Assembly: GCA_028751875.1 (NCBI GenBank)
Contig: CM054158.1
Coordinates: forward strand, 48,738,108-48,802,107
Source: Rapana venosa
Lineage: Eukaryota > Mollusca > Gastropoda > Neogastropoda > Muricidae
DNA length: 64,000 nucleotides
Reading direction: 5' to 3'
This document shows, one piece after another, positions 22,801-35,300 of the stretch. Position 1 is the first letter of the stretch, and every line of letters starts with the position of its first letter. The notes under the pieces were generated by a model that had not been told where the DNA came from, made no database searches, and saw only the letters and a list, made by a program, of their open reading frames with translations. The translations under genes and the position numbers were made by a program.

Positions 22801-25800
22801 AGCCTAGTGGTAAGAACATTGCGCTCGCAATCTGGCGACCCGGGTTCGATTCCCGTTCCCTGGAGTTAACATCAGTGCAGACTCCTCTCTACCCAAAAAG
22901 TCCTTTGGATGAGACTGTAAACCGAGGCCCCGTGTGCGAACGTACGCAGAACATCTTGCGCACACGTTAAATCCTGTTCCGCTTTTCGGAAGAGCAGGCC
23001 ATTGTGTGCCGGTGGGAACTGATGACAGAATTTACAAAACCGCAAACACACGGGGACTGGATGTAAAAAAGCACATAAATGCTTATTCCATTATCCTCTA
23101 TATAAAAGAATAAAAAACAAACAAACCCACACACACACACCCACAGAGCCTGAATGTAGCGACTACCGATTTTCTATTGGTTGGTTATTCAGTAAAAGTG
23201 TCCCCATCACCTATGTGGTGGTAGAGAAGCGAGGCGTCAGAGATCTCAACTTTCTCAAGGGGCCAGCATATTGAGGGCGGCGCCCATCTCCTCTCCCTCG
23301 CTGCTTTACCTTCCCTGACCCCTAAAGAGGCAGGTACCCATTTACAGCTGGGTGAAGTGGGGGACTGTACAGAAGCCAAGGCGTGCAAACGGTCACCTAT
23401 CCAAGTGGAAACCACACTCGATGCTGCTTGGCTGGGGGAAAGCGAGTGCTCTGACCACTGAGCTATCTCGTCCCCTTACTCAGGCATAAAATTAAAGCCT
23501 GACGAAAACAGAAATATAACAACACCCCCCAATCTCCCACCCACCCTCACAAGAACCCCCCCCAAAGACAAAATACCCCAGGGAAAAATCTGTATAGTGA
23601 GGCCTTATTCACCTTTTTTTGTGACTATTTTTAAAATCCTTCTTCTTTGTCATCGAACGCTCAGACACCAACTACTGTTGTCCGTTAGATGAACGAAAAT
23701 GCATCATGCTGCCGTTAAGCGCCTGACAAGTCAGGCCCAGCGCATCCGACTTCGGCATAAGAGAGAGTTATTTTCTTTTAAGTCTTTCTGGGAAAAAAAA
23801 CAACAACCGCAGGAGAATGGACCAGAAAGGCAGAAATAGACAAGAAGGAGGTGACAGCAAGAAAAGGAACAAGGCAGAAACAAAGAAACTTTTTTGTTTT
23901 GTTTTTTGTTTGCCAAACAAAGTCGCAGGACATCTTGCGCACATGTTAATTCCTGTTCATGCTTTTCGTAAGAGGAGGCCATTGTGTGCCGGTGGGAATG
24001 GATGATAAAATTGACAAAACCGCATACACACGTGGACTGGATGTAAAAAAGCACATAAGTGTTAATTCCATGATCCTCGATATAAAAGAATAAATAAATA
24101 AAGGGATAGAAAAGAGGAAAATTCTAGCACAGAATTTCCAGAAGGTGGGGATGCTGTTTATAGTGACAGGCTCCCGGCATCCCCACGGGGGAAGTTTAAA
24201 ATTTTTTAAAATTCCAAAACCCTAGAAGACAACAAAAAAAAAAGCAAAACAAAAAATCCAACTACATATTTTTTTTTAAAAAATCAACAAAAAACCCCTC
24301 ACACAAACAACACCCCCAAAACAAAACAAAACCTGCACAAAAAAATAAACTAATAACAACAACAACAAAAAGCTCAAACAAAACAAACAAAAATCCACAA
24401 AATTCGCTGAGAAGCCGAAGAAGCCGGACATACTTTTATGGGGCATGGGGTCGTTTTCTGCTCTCAGGATGACGACGACGACAGAATCAGCATACATGTC
24501 CGTCACAGGGTTGGAGACCCACTGAAAAACACAACACAACTCGTAACATAAACAGTAATAACAGTGATAATGTACCCAAATCCACAGCCTAACAACCAAC
24601 AATGTTTGTTCCCTCCCTTGTGCTTACAAGTACCTAGCTTCAACCAATCCACTGTTGGCGCTGTTGCTCCTTTTTTAAAATTTCTGATCCATCAATCTGG
24701 AATGACCACCCTCTCTCTCTTCGGCAAAAGCCTACTTAAGACGCATTTTAATTTAGCCTCGAGACATTTTTTTTCTTCTTTCCTAAGATTTTTTCTCCTC
24801 TTCTTTCATCTCAAAACTGTCCCTGCTTTCAACGGCCGAAATCCCATTACCCTGCCAAAGAGTATAACCTCTGTGTGTGTGTGTGTAGGTGCGTATATTT
24901 GAATTTCTTTAGGCTATTAATAGTTAATGGCTGCATGACTCTGTAAGAATATGTTGATTGCAAGCGCTTTGATTAGTCTTTGCAAGATATAGCGCTATAC
25001 AAATTCCATCTATTATTATATACAGTCACATAAGATAAAAACATAGCAACAACTGATAATGTGAAGTATACACATTGTAACAATTGACCAAAGGTCCCCC
25101 CCCCCCCCCCCCAACTAGCCTAGTGGTCGGTCAGTGTCCTGCTCAAGATCTGATGTAAACCGAGGGCATGAGTTCGGGTCTCTGAGGTGTCCGTTTCAGA
25201 GTTTTCCCCCCATGGAGTTGATGACACCGGTACTCCTCCAAAACTCTTCACACAAGACTATGATCCAATCCAATCCTGTTGTTTAAAGCCCTGCTGACCA
25301 CAAAGGCCATATCAGGGCTGTCACCTTGTAAAATTGTAAACCTCGGATTAAAACTGTGCAGCTATATACAGATTAAAACAGGGTATAAAACCAACTCTAC
25401 TGTCGTTCCTTGTATCAACGCCCTGGCCAACCATAAGGGTCAACCCAGGACAGGCACCGCGTTGTGGGAGAACCCATATCAACCACACGTAAAATGAGAT
25501 AAAACCAAAACCAGATTCATTAAAACGACCTTGTTCTTCAGTGACCAACCAGAACACTTTCACTCGGACGGAAAAAGCCTGAAGACTATAACAAGAGATC
25601 CTTTGTGTAAAAGCACACAGAATGTATTGTATACATATCAAAAACCCAAGGTCATCCTCTGAACTTCTTCACATTAGACAGGGATATGAGGTCCTTTGTG
25701 TAAAAGCACGCAGAATAGATTGCAAGCATGTCAAAACCCCAAGGTCATCCTCTGAACTTCTTCACACAAGACTATGACTCGAAGGCCTTAAAGCATGCAG

Positions 25801-26257
25801 AATATACTGCAAATACATCAAAACTCCCATCACACCTTTTGTACAAAAGGCAGACCACCTCTGACACGTGGGATGGACACCATGACCACACACACACCTA
25901 GCACGCATCTCCCTGTCCCGAAAAAAACCCCCAGGGCTCTGCTGCCTTCAACTTGCCCACATAATAATAATAATATATGGAATTTATAGAGCGCTGAATC
26001 TTGTAAAAAACAAACAAATCGAAGCATCCCTCAATGGGGGGGGGGGCAAAAAAAAAAAAAAAAGGTCACACACGCACAAATCTCACCATTGGTGAACCTC
26101 GGAGCTCTAGCCAAGGAACAAAAAAATAAAAGACCTACAACAAAATCCAGACCCCCCCCCCCCCCCACACACCTACCCCCCCCCCCCCAAAAAAAACCCA
26201 AAACAACCCCAACCAAAGCTTGCCCACATTAACACGGCCTGAACACTTCAGCGCAGC

Positions 26258-26300
<43 letters not shown>

Positions 26301-29300
26301 ACCCACCCCACCTAACCCTTATCTAAGCTAATGCAGAAAAAGTCAACGTCGCATCTGAAAGGTCACCTACGACCCACGACCTTCCAACGACCTTCCAACA
26401 ACGACCTTGCCGGAGGACGGACTGACCTCCACCAGGGCCATGTGGGAGTGGAGGGTGATGAGGATGGAGCTGAAGACGGTGAGGACGACGTTGCCGCCCA
26501 CCGTGCTCTGGGTGACGTCCCCTGCCAGCTGGCCCAGATAGTAGCGCAGCAGCTGCACGCTGCCCGAGTAGGCGATGCTCAGGCGCTGAGTCACCGTGCT
26601 CATGGCCAGGTCCGTGTAGCCTGCAAAACACCGTCCACCTCCGTCCTTAACTACTGACAGATACAGGTAAAGGAAAGGTAAAGGAGTCCTACCATAACCT
26701 ATATTAAGGTCGTAAGGGGAGCGAGGCGTCAGAGACCTCACTTCTCTAGGTGATGATAGGTAAAGGTAAAGGAGTCCTATCATAACCTAGAAGGTCGTAA
26801 GGGGAGCGAGGCGTCAGAGACCTCACTTCTCTAGGGACCAGCGTATTGAGGGCGGTGGCGCCCATCTCCTCTCCCTCTCTGCTGCTTTACCTTCCCTGAC
26901 CCTAAAGAGGGTATGTACCCATTGACAGCTGGGTGAACTGGGGAAGGGACTGTACTGAAGCCAAGCGCGGCGTAAAAACGGTCACCTGTCCAAGTGGTAA
27001 CCACGCTCTACGCTGCTTAACTTGGCTGGGGGGAAGCGAGTGCTCCGACCACTGAGCTATCCCGTCCCCTAACTGACAGATACAGATATATATATGTCTT
27101 CACCTGTACACTCCTTCTCGTTCCCTCCCCCGCTCTGCTGCAGATACCGTGTGCTTACGAATACCTAGATTCAACCAGTCCACCGTTGGTCGTCGCTCTT
27201 TCTCTGTTTCTGGTCCATCCATCTGGAACAACCTTCCTCTCTCTCTTCGACAGAGGCCTACATATGACACATTTAAATCCAGCCCCAAGACATACTTGTT
27301 TCAAACCTAACTTTTCCCCCCTCTTTTTCATCTCAAAACTGCCCCTGCCTTCAACAGCCAAAATCCCATTACCCTGCCAAAGCCTACAACCTGTGTGTGT
27401 GTGTGTGTGTGTTTGTTTGTATATATAGGTGCGTACATTTGAATTTTGTTTAAGCTTTTGATAGTTATTGGCTGCATGACTCTGTAAGAATATGTTGAAT
27501 GCAAGCGCTCTGATTTGTCTTTGCAAGATATAGCGCTATACATATTCCATTTATTATTATTATTATTATTATATAAAAACTGTCAGAACCAGGATTGCGA
27601 GTGCTTGGAAGAAATAGAAAGAATTGGCAAGTCTGCTCGGAAATCAGAAAATCCCACTGGAGAGACGCTGTCTGATATGCAAGGCCTGCATCAGACGTGT
27701 TCTCCTGTATGGCTCGGAGACGTGGGTTTTCACAAAAACCGTCGAACGTTTGTTGAAGAGCTGTGAAAACCGAATGTTATGCTACATGACAAAGATCAAA
27801 TGGGAAGACAGGATCATGAATGAAGAACTATGGAGAATGTGCAATGTTGATGATCTGAAGTCTGTAGCTAGTACCAATAGACTGCGCTGGTTTGGGCACG
27901 TTCAACAGAAAGCAGACCACCACATCATAAAAAGAGCAATGAACTTCGTAGTGGATGGAAAGAGACCAAAGGGAAGACCTAGCAAACCTGGGCTGCCTGT
28001 ATTGCAGATGATCTTAGAGAAAGGGGCATAAATAAGGAGGAAGCTCAAAACAGAGAGAGATGGAGAAGGCTCATCAATGCCAAACCTCCCCTGGGAGAAA
28101 CATGACAAAACAAGGAAGAAGAAGAAGGTGTGTGTGTAAAGGTAAAGGTGTCTCATAACCTAAAAGGTCGTAGGGGAGCGAGGCGTCAGAGACCTCACTT
28201 CTCTAGGGGCCAGCATATTGAGGGCAGCACCCATCTCCTCTCCCTCGCTGCTTTACCTTCCCTGACCCTAAAGAGGGCAGGTACCCATTTACAGCTGGGT
28301 GAACTGGGGGACTGTACTGAAGCCAAGGTCGTCTACAGGTAACGCGCCTGTCTAGAAAGCGAAAAGTCCGGGTGCGGTTTCGAATCATTGGGCAAACTTT
28401 TCCCATCCATTAACGTTATGGGCTGGCACTAGTCTTTCGGATGAGACGATAAACCGAAGGTCCCGTGTGTTACACAAAATTTTCAGCGCATGTAAAAGAA
28501 CCACGGCAACAAGAGAGTTGTCCCCTGGCAAAATTCTGTAGAAAAAAAGCCACTCTGATAGGGGAAACAAATACAGTTGCAGACCAAAAAAAAGAAACAA
28601 AAAGGTGGCGCTGCTCTTGTAGCGACGCGCTCTCCCTGAGTAGAGCAGCCCGAATTTCATGCAGAGAAATCTCGTGACTTAAAGTGGTATAAATGAATAA
28701 ATAAATAAATAAAATAAATTGTGGGGTGGGGGAATAGTCGCATACACAAAAATTTGGGGAACCTCTGCACTTTAACCAAGGAGCAACCCCCCCCTCCCCC
28801 CACCCCTTCCCCAAAAAACAACACAACCAACAACAAAAAACCCAAACACACACAAAAAGACTAAAAAACAAGATGAAGACCTATGTCTTAGCCACCCAAA
28901 TGTTTTTTTTAATTAAAAAAAAAAAAAAAAGAAAAAGACAAAAAAGTAAAAGAATTATTTAACCAAGAAAAAGGAAAGAAAAAGAGTGTACGGAACACAC
29001 ACACACAACAATGAAAAAGTGAAGAAAAAAAAGAAGAAGAATGTATAAGAAAAGAAGAAAAATGGTAATACATTGTGAGGTAAAGGCATGAAGACATATA
29101 TATATATATGAAGTGTTATTCACAAGAAAATGATTGTATGTGGTGTGTGTGTGTGTGTGTGTGTGTATATAAACATATACCTGAGTACGGCCATATGGTT
29201 TTTGTGTGTGTGTGATATCTTCAGTTTAACGTCTATTCACATTAAGTTATTTTAGATCCCCCCCCCCCAAAAAAAAAAAAAAATTCCCAACACGAAAAAC

Positions 29301-32300
29301 TGAACAATAGGTAAAACCATGTCAGATAACAAAGTTGAAATATAAAAACTAACTTTAACAAACTTCAAATACTGAATTATCCGACTTCTTATTAGCCCTA
29401 ACACAAAGTGAGTGTGTGTGTGTGTGTGTATGTACATGTATGTGAGTGTTTGCGATACCATATCAATACATAACTTCTTGCAGTATAGGCATTCTGATAA
29501 CGTTCATGTTGAATATCTTTTACATTATCTTGCCTTCACTCCTCTTAAATACCCCCCTCACCCACACACAAACAAAAAACCAATCAAACATTATCTTGCC
29601 TTCACTCCTCAATACCAATCAAACATTATCTTGCCTTCACTCCTCTTAAATACCCCCCTCACCCACACACAAACAAAAACCAATCAAAAACGAGGTGACT
29701 GACTATGCAAATCTTTGGGGGTCAAGAGGTGAAAGTTGAAGTTGCGTTTGACCAAGATGCCGGACACTGTGTGACTCTCCTCTGGAGGCTGAGCGGCCAG
29801 CTCCCCCACCACCTGCCATCATCATCATCATCATAGTCATCATTATCATCATTATAGTCATCATTATCATCATTATAGTCATCATTATCATCATCATTGT
29901 CATCATAGTCATCATCATTATCATCATAGTCATCATCATAGTCATTATCATTATTATTGTCATCATCTCCATCACCACCATCATCATCAAATCATTATTG
30001 TCACCGTTGTCATCCTCCTCCTCCTCCTCTTCCAGATGATTATATAATTATAATCATCATCGCCATCACCACCCTGATTATCATCATTATGATCATTATC
30101 ACCATCCTGAATATCATTATGATCACCATCACTATCCTGAACATCATCATGATCACCATCACCATCCTGAATATCATCATGATCACCATCACCATCCTGA
30201 GTATCATTATCACCATACTGAATATCATCCTGAACATCATCATGATCACCATCATCTTGATTATCATCACCATTCTGAACATCATCATCCTGATTTTCAT
30301 CACCATCCTGAGTATCATCATTATCACCATCACAAATCTTGCTATCACTGCACATCTCATTCATCATTATCCACAGACGACCCTTCTCTGGTGCCTATGA
30401 AGCCAACTCCCCCACCCACCCCCCAATGGCATCGTCATCCTCCTCATCATGATCATGATCATCAGACATCTCATCAGGGGGACAGGATAAGCTAGTGGTT
30501 AGAGCATTGCGCTCACAATTGTGACGGCCCAGGATTGAGCCACCACCAAGATGCCCGTTTGTGAGGATATTTTTGTTCCCCTGGAGTCGACATCACTACA
30601 GACTCCACTCCCCCAAAAGTTCTTCGGAAGAGACATGCTCCTCCTCCTCCTTCTCCATTTGCTCCAGTCTTCGCTGTTCTGCCCTGCTGACTTCATGGAT
30701 TCTTCTGCCACAGGATTCCGTGATGTTGCCGGTGAGAAAAGCTGGGGGTCTGCCTTTGTTCTTTTCTTCTGCCTTGGTCTTGCTTTGGAAGACAGTTTGC
30801 GTCTTCATGAGGTCTGCATCTTGGTCTCATAACGGCATGGCCTATATGACTTCATTTCCCTTTCATTTCTTGATTTCGGTAGTTTTCTTCTTGTTCCCAG
30901 TTTGTGTTGTATACGTGTGTTCTCCTGTCTGTCCACTCTGGAAGCGCACATACTGTTCGTAATGTTTCAGATTTCCAACAGCCCCTCCCGGTTTGAGCCT
31001 GGTTGGAAGGTACTTCTGCCTAGCAAAAAAAATCGCTGCCTTTATACGGTATGGGGACGGGATAGCTCAGTGGTCGGAGCGCTTGCTTTCCCCTAGCCAA
31101 GGTTAAGCAGTATCGAGCATGATTACCACTTGGATGGGTGACCGTTTGCGCGCCTTGGCTTCAGTACAGTTCCCCCAGCCGTAAATGGGTACCTGCCTCT
31201 TCAGGGTCAGGGAAGGTAAAGCAGCGAGGGAGAGGAGATGGGCGCCGCTGCCCTCAATACACTGGCCCCCTAGAGAAGTGAGGTCTCTGACGCCTCACTC
31301 CCCTACAACCGTACAGGTTTGGGGACACCTTTACCCTTTTTTTATATAAAAAATACAGTATACCACCAGTGTGCTGCTCCACCCTAGGTATGGAGCGATA
31401 GCCACTCTGTGGTGCTTAGGCGGGCCTAAAAAACCAAAGCTGTGAAAATGTGCCAACCCCCCCCCCCCCCCCCCCACTCAAACCAAACCAAATTCTCCAC
31501 CCTAGAAAAAACTTTTTCAATCTTCTTCTTCTTTCTTTCATCTTCCGCTGGTGCCCTTCGGCGTCGCGGGGAGACACAGACGTCTGTCTGCAGCTAGGCG
31601 GGAGGCTTGATGTAGTGACAGGTCATGGGCTCGCAGGGTGTCAGCCACGGAGTCGCTCCATCGTCTCCTTGGTCTACCTCTGGCTTTCCAGCCATTGTGT
31701 TTGGTGGTGTATGCCCGTAGGGCTGGTTGGTTGGGCGGCATTCTAGTGAGGTGACCAAACCACCTGATCCTTTGTTGTTCGATATGGTGGAGAATTGGTG
31801 TTAGTCCGACCATGTCTCTGATCACCTCATTCTTGATCTTGTCGCGTCTGGTCTTGTTGACAGCTTTTCTCAGGCAGCGCATTTCACATGACCAATTTTC
31901 TCTCTAAGGCTTTTGTTAGGGCCCATGTCTGACACTGGTATGTGAGTGTTGGAACGAAGATGGCGTTGATGAGTTTTGCCTTGGTGCTCATTGGGATGCT
32001 GGAATGTTTTAGAAGGGGGGCGAGTTGGTAACTGACTGCATTCGCTTTCTGGCATCTTGTTTCTATCTCTCTGTCCAATTTTACATCTTCAGTGAAGAGG
32101 CTGCCAAGGTATTTAAATTCTTTGGTCTGTTTCAGCTGGGTGCCGTTGATGTTGATGTCCAGCTTTCCTGGATTTCTGCTGACAGACATAACTTCTGTTT
32201 TGGTGATACTGATCTTCATGTCATACCTCTCGCAGCTTGTGTTGAGTTGGTCTGTGTGATCTTGAAGAGCTGCTTTGTTCTGATTCATCAGGGACTGGTC

Positions 32301-35300
32301 GTCAGCAAATAAAAGTTCGTTCAGGGCCTCAAGATCTGGGTTGGCTTCCTTTGTGATCTGGTCCATGTAGATCACGAAGAGAAGGGGAGAGAGTACACAG
32401 CCTTGCCTGACTCCTGACGTAACCGGGAACCAGTCGGATGTTCCACTGGCTGTTCGGACTGCGCTCATACTGTTGGCATAGATTGCTCTGATGTTATCAA
32501 GCAACTGCCCCTTCACGTCGTACTGCTCCAGGATCTTCCAGAGCTTGTCTCTGTTGACTCGGTCGAAAGCTTTTTCTTGGTCAACGAATACTGTATGCAG
32601 GTCTTGGTTGTATTCGATGGCTCTTTCACACAGCTGTCAGGAGTTCGAAAATGGCATCTGTGCACCCTCTTCCTTTCCGAAAGCCAAACTGGGCATTGCT
32701 CAGTAGGTGTTCTGCTTTGGCTCTTGTGCGCTGTTCCAGAATCTTTGCATACATTTTCCCTACATGGCTGAGAAGTGAAATGCCTCTGTAGGTGCTGCAG
32801 TCTCTCTTGCTGCCCTTCTTCTTCCAAATTGGCACCACTATTGCATTTTGCCAGTCCATTGGTACTTTCCTCTCTTCCCATGCTTTCTGGAAGATGATGG
32901 TGAGCCACTTAACTCCCGTTTCTCCGCATGCAAGGATGGCTTCAGTTGTTATGCCGTCATCACCTGCCACTTTGCCCTTTGGGCTGGTCTTAATTGCTTT
33001 TCTTGTTTCAGCTTCAAGGATTTGGGGCTCTAACTGGTCTTTATAGCGTGGTGAGAATTGAGAGCTGGAAGCTTGTACTCCAGATGGGTTTAAAAGATCT
33101 TTAAAGTAATCTTCCCATCGTTTCAGAATTTCCTCTTCTTTGTGCAGTGCCTCTCCATTTGCATCATTCACTACTGTTGTTGGATTGAATGGCTCATCTC
33201 TTACTCTCATCGTCTTCACACTTTTGAAAAATTCTCTTGGGGAGTTCTTGCAAATTTCACTTAACCCTAGTAGCGCTGAATATGCAGCAACAAGCCTCAC
33301 TTCTATTGGCTGAATTAACATTGGCTAGCATTGTTTTGGAGGAGGGTGGGCTCAAACAACCCTTGATATTGATATATAAAACTAAATTAAATGTGTTAAG
33401 CTATATATCACTGGAAAGAACAGATAATATGCTTTTAAATGAGTGTAATTTTATAATAATGTGTAGTGATTATGATTATGTAAAAAAAAATCCAAAAAAA
33501 AAAATCGTGTGCGCACTACTGATCACTGTTCCATCGTCAGGGCCCCAGATCGATTTTAACCCTAGTAGCGCTAAATAAACAGCAACAAGCCTCACTTCTA
33601 TTGGCTGAATTAACATTGGCTAGCATTGTTTTGGAGCATGGTGGGCTCAAACAACCCTTGATATTGATATATAAAACTGAATTAAATGTGTTAAGCTATA
33701 GATCACTGGAAAGAAGAGATAATATGCTTGTAAATGAGTATAATTTTATAATAGTGTGTAGTGTTTATGATTATGTAAAAAAAAATCAACAAAAAAAAAT
33801 CATGTTCGCACTACTGATCACTGTTCCACTGTCAGGGCCCCGGATCGATTTTAACACGATAAGCAAAGTTCTTGCGGTGCATAAATGTCAAGATTAGGTA
33901 AACACTATTTCTTGACATTAGTTTTCAAAAAATAAGGAGTTTGTATCGCTTTATCGGTCACCAAATACTCGGAAAAGTTCATCGACAGGATCGACGCCAT
34001 CGCGACCATCATGGCGGAATGTGCGAAGTGGTGGCTTTCTATGACAAAAATACAAAGATCGCTTGATTTCATGTGATGCAAAGTACTCAGCAGCATAGCG
34101 ATTTGACTCAACAACAGTTATTTCGAAGCCTCGTTGCGTCAAAATAAAGTAAAACAATCTGTGACGTCGAAATCGCCGAGTAGCGAAAAAGTCCATCCAG
34201 CAAAACTAGCACCGCTCGATTCAGTCCGATCGCGATCGATTTTTACCAAGTTTTTCACAAATATTCCACAATCCTTACCTCATCGTCTCTCTCATTGTTT
34301 ATTTCAACCAAATCCAGCCTCTAAAACTCCTCCTCGCTGTCAATTTTGTAAAAAAGCTCGAAAAACGCTTGAAGAAATTCTAGTGCAAACGCTGGCCGCC
34401 ATTTTTGTTGAAGACGATCTCGGCTGGTCCGAAAAAAAATTAAAATACACTCTTAACCAATCAGATTCTTCGTTGCTTGTGTGTGTCAAACGACCTTCAC
34501 CCCTTTCTGCGGGCCTACAACGGCCTTAACATTCATTGGCTGACCTTTGAAAGCGAAAGTAAGCTTTCAACTATGACCACCCACGTCATCCCGGAATATT
34601 CCGGGATCCGCCACACAGCCTAGACCCGCCTTTCCCGGAATATTCCGGGAACCGCGCCACTAGGGTTAACACGATAAGCAAAGTTCTTGCGGTGCATAAA
34701 TGTCATGATTAGGTAAACACTATTTCTTGACATTAGTTTTAAAAAAATAAGGAGTTTGTATCGCTTTAACGGTCACCAAATACTCGGAAAAGTTCAGCGA
34801 AAGGATCCACGCCATCGTGACCGTCATGGCGGAATGTGCGAAGTGGTGGCTTTCTATGACGAAAATACAAAGATCGCTTTATTTCATGTGATGCAAAGTA
34901 TTCAGCAGCATAGCGATTTGACTCAACAACAGTTATTTCGAAGCCTCGTTGCGTCAAAATAAAGTAAAACAATCTGTGACGTCGAAATCGCCGAGCAGCG
35001 AAGAAGTCCATCCAGCAAAAACTAGCACCGCTCGATTCAGTCCGATCGCGATCGATTTTAACCAAGTTTTTCAAAAATATTCCACAATCCTTACCTCATC
35101 ATCTCTCTTATTGTTTATTTCAACCAAATCCAGCCTCTAAAACTCCTCCTCGCTGTCAATATTGTAAAAAAGCTCGAAAAAACGCTTGAAGAAATTCTAG
35201 TGCAAACACTGGCCGCCATTTTTGTTGAAGACGATCTCGGCTGGTCCGAAAAAAATTAAAAATACACTCTTAACCAATCAGATTCTTCGTTGCTTGTGTG

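Noticed and set aside
22791..22865. Functional tRNA gene
   Set aside because: A and B boxes are present, but the sequence does not fold into a proper acceptor stem and continues as a dispersed SINE found many times.
22710..24054. An additional CPSF3 exon between exons 14 and 15
   Set aside because: Exon 14 (phase 1) joins exon 15 directly, and the combined length matches the human segment within two residues; the interval holds only repeats. (Interval is 22710-24054.)
30551..30962. Open frames of 90-130 codons on the plus strand
   Set aside because: They begin inside a SINE A head and show no family resemblance or splice context.
31100..31145. 5S rRNA gene
   Set aside because: Only the internal promoter part (about 42 nt) resembles 5S; the flanks are SINE sequence repeated elsewhere.
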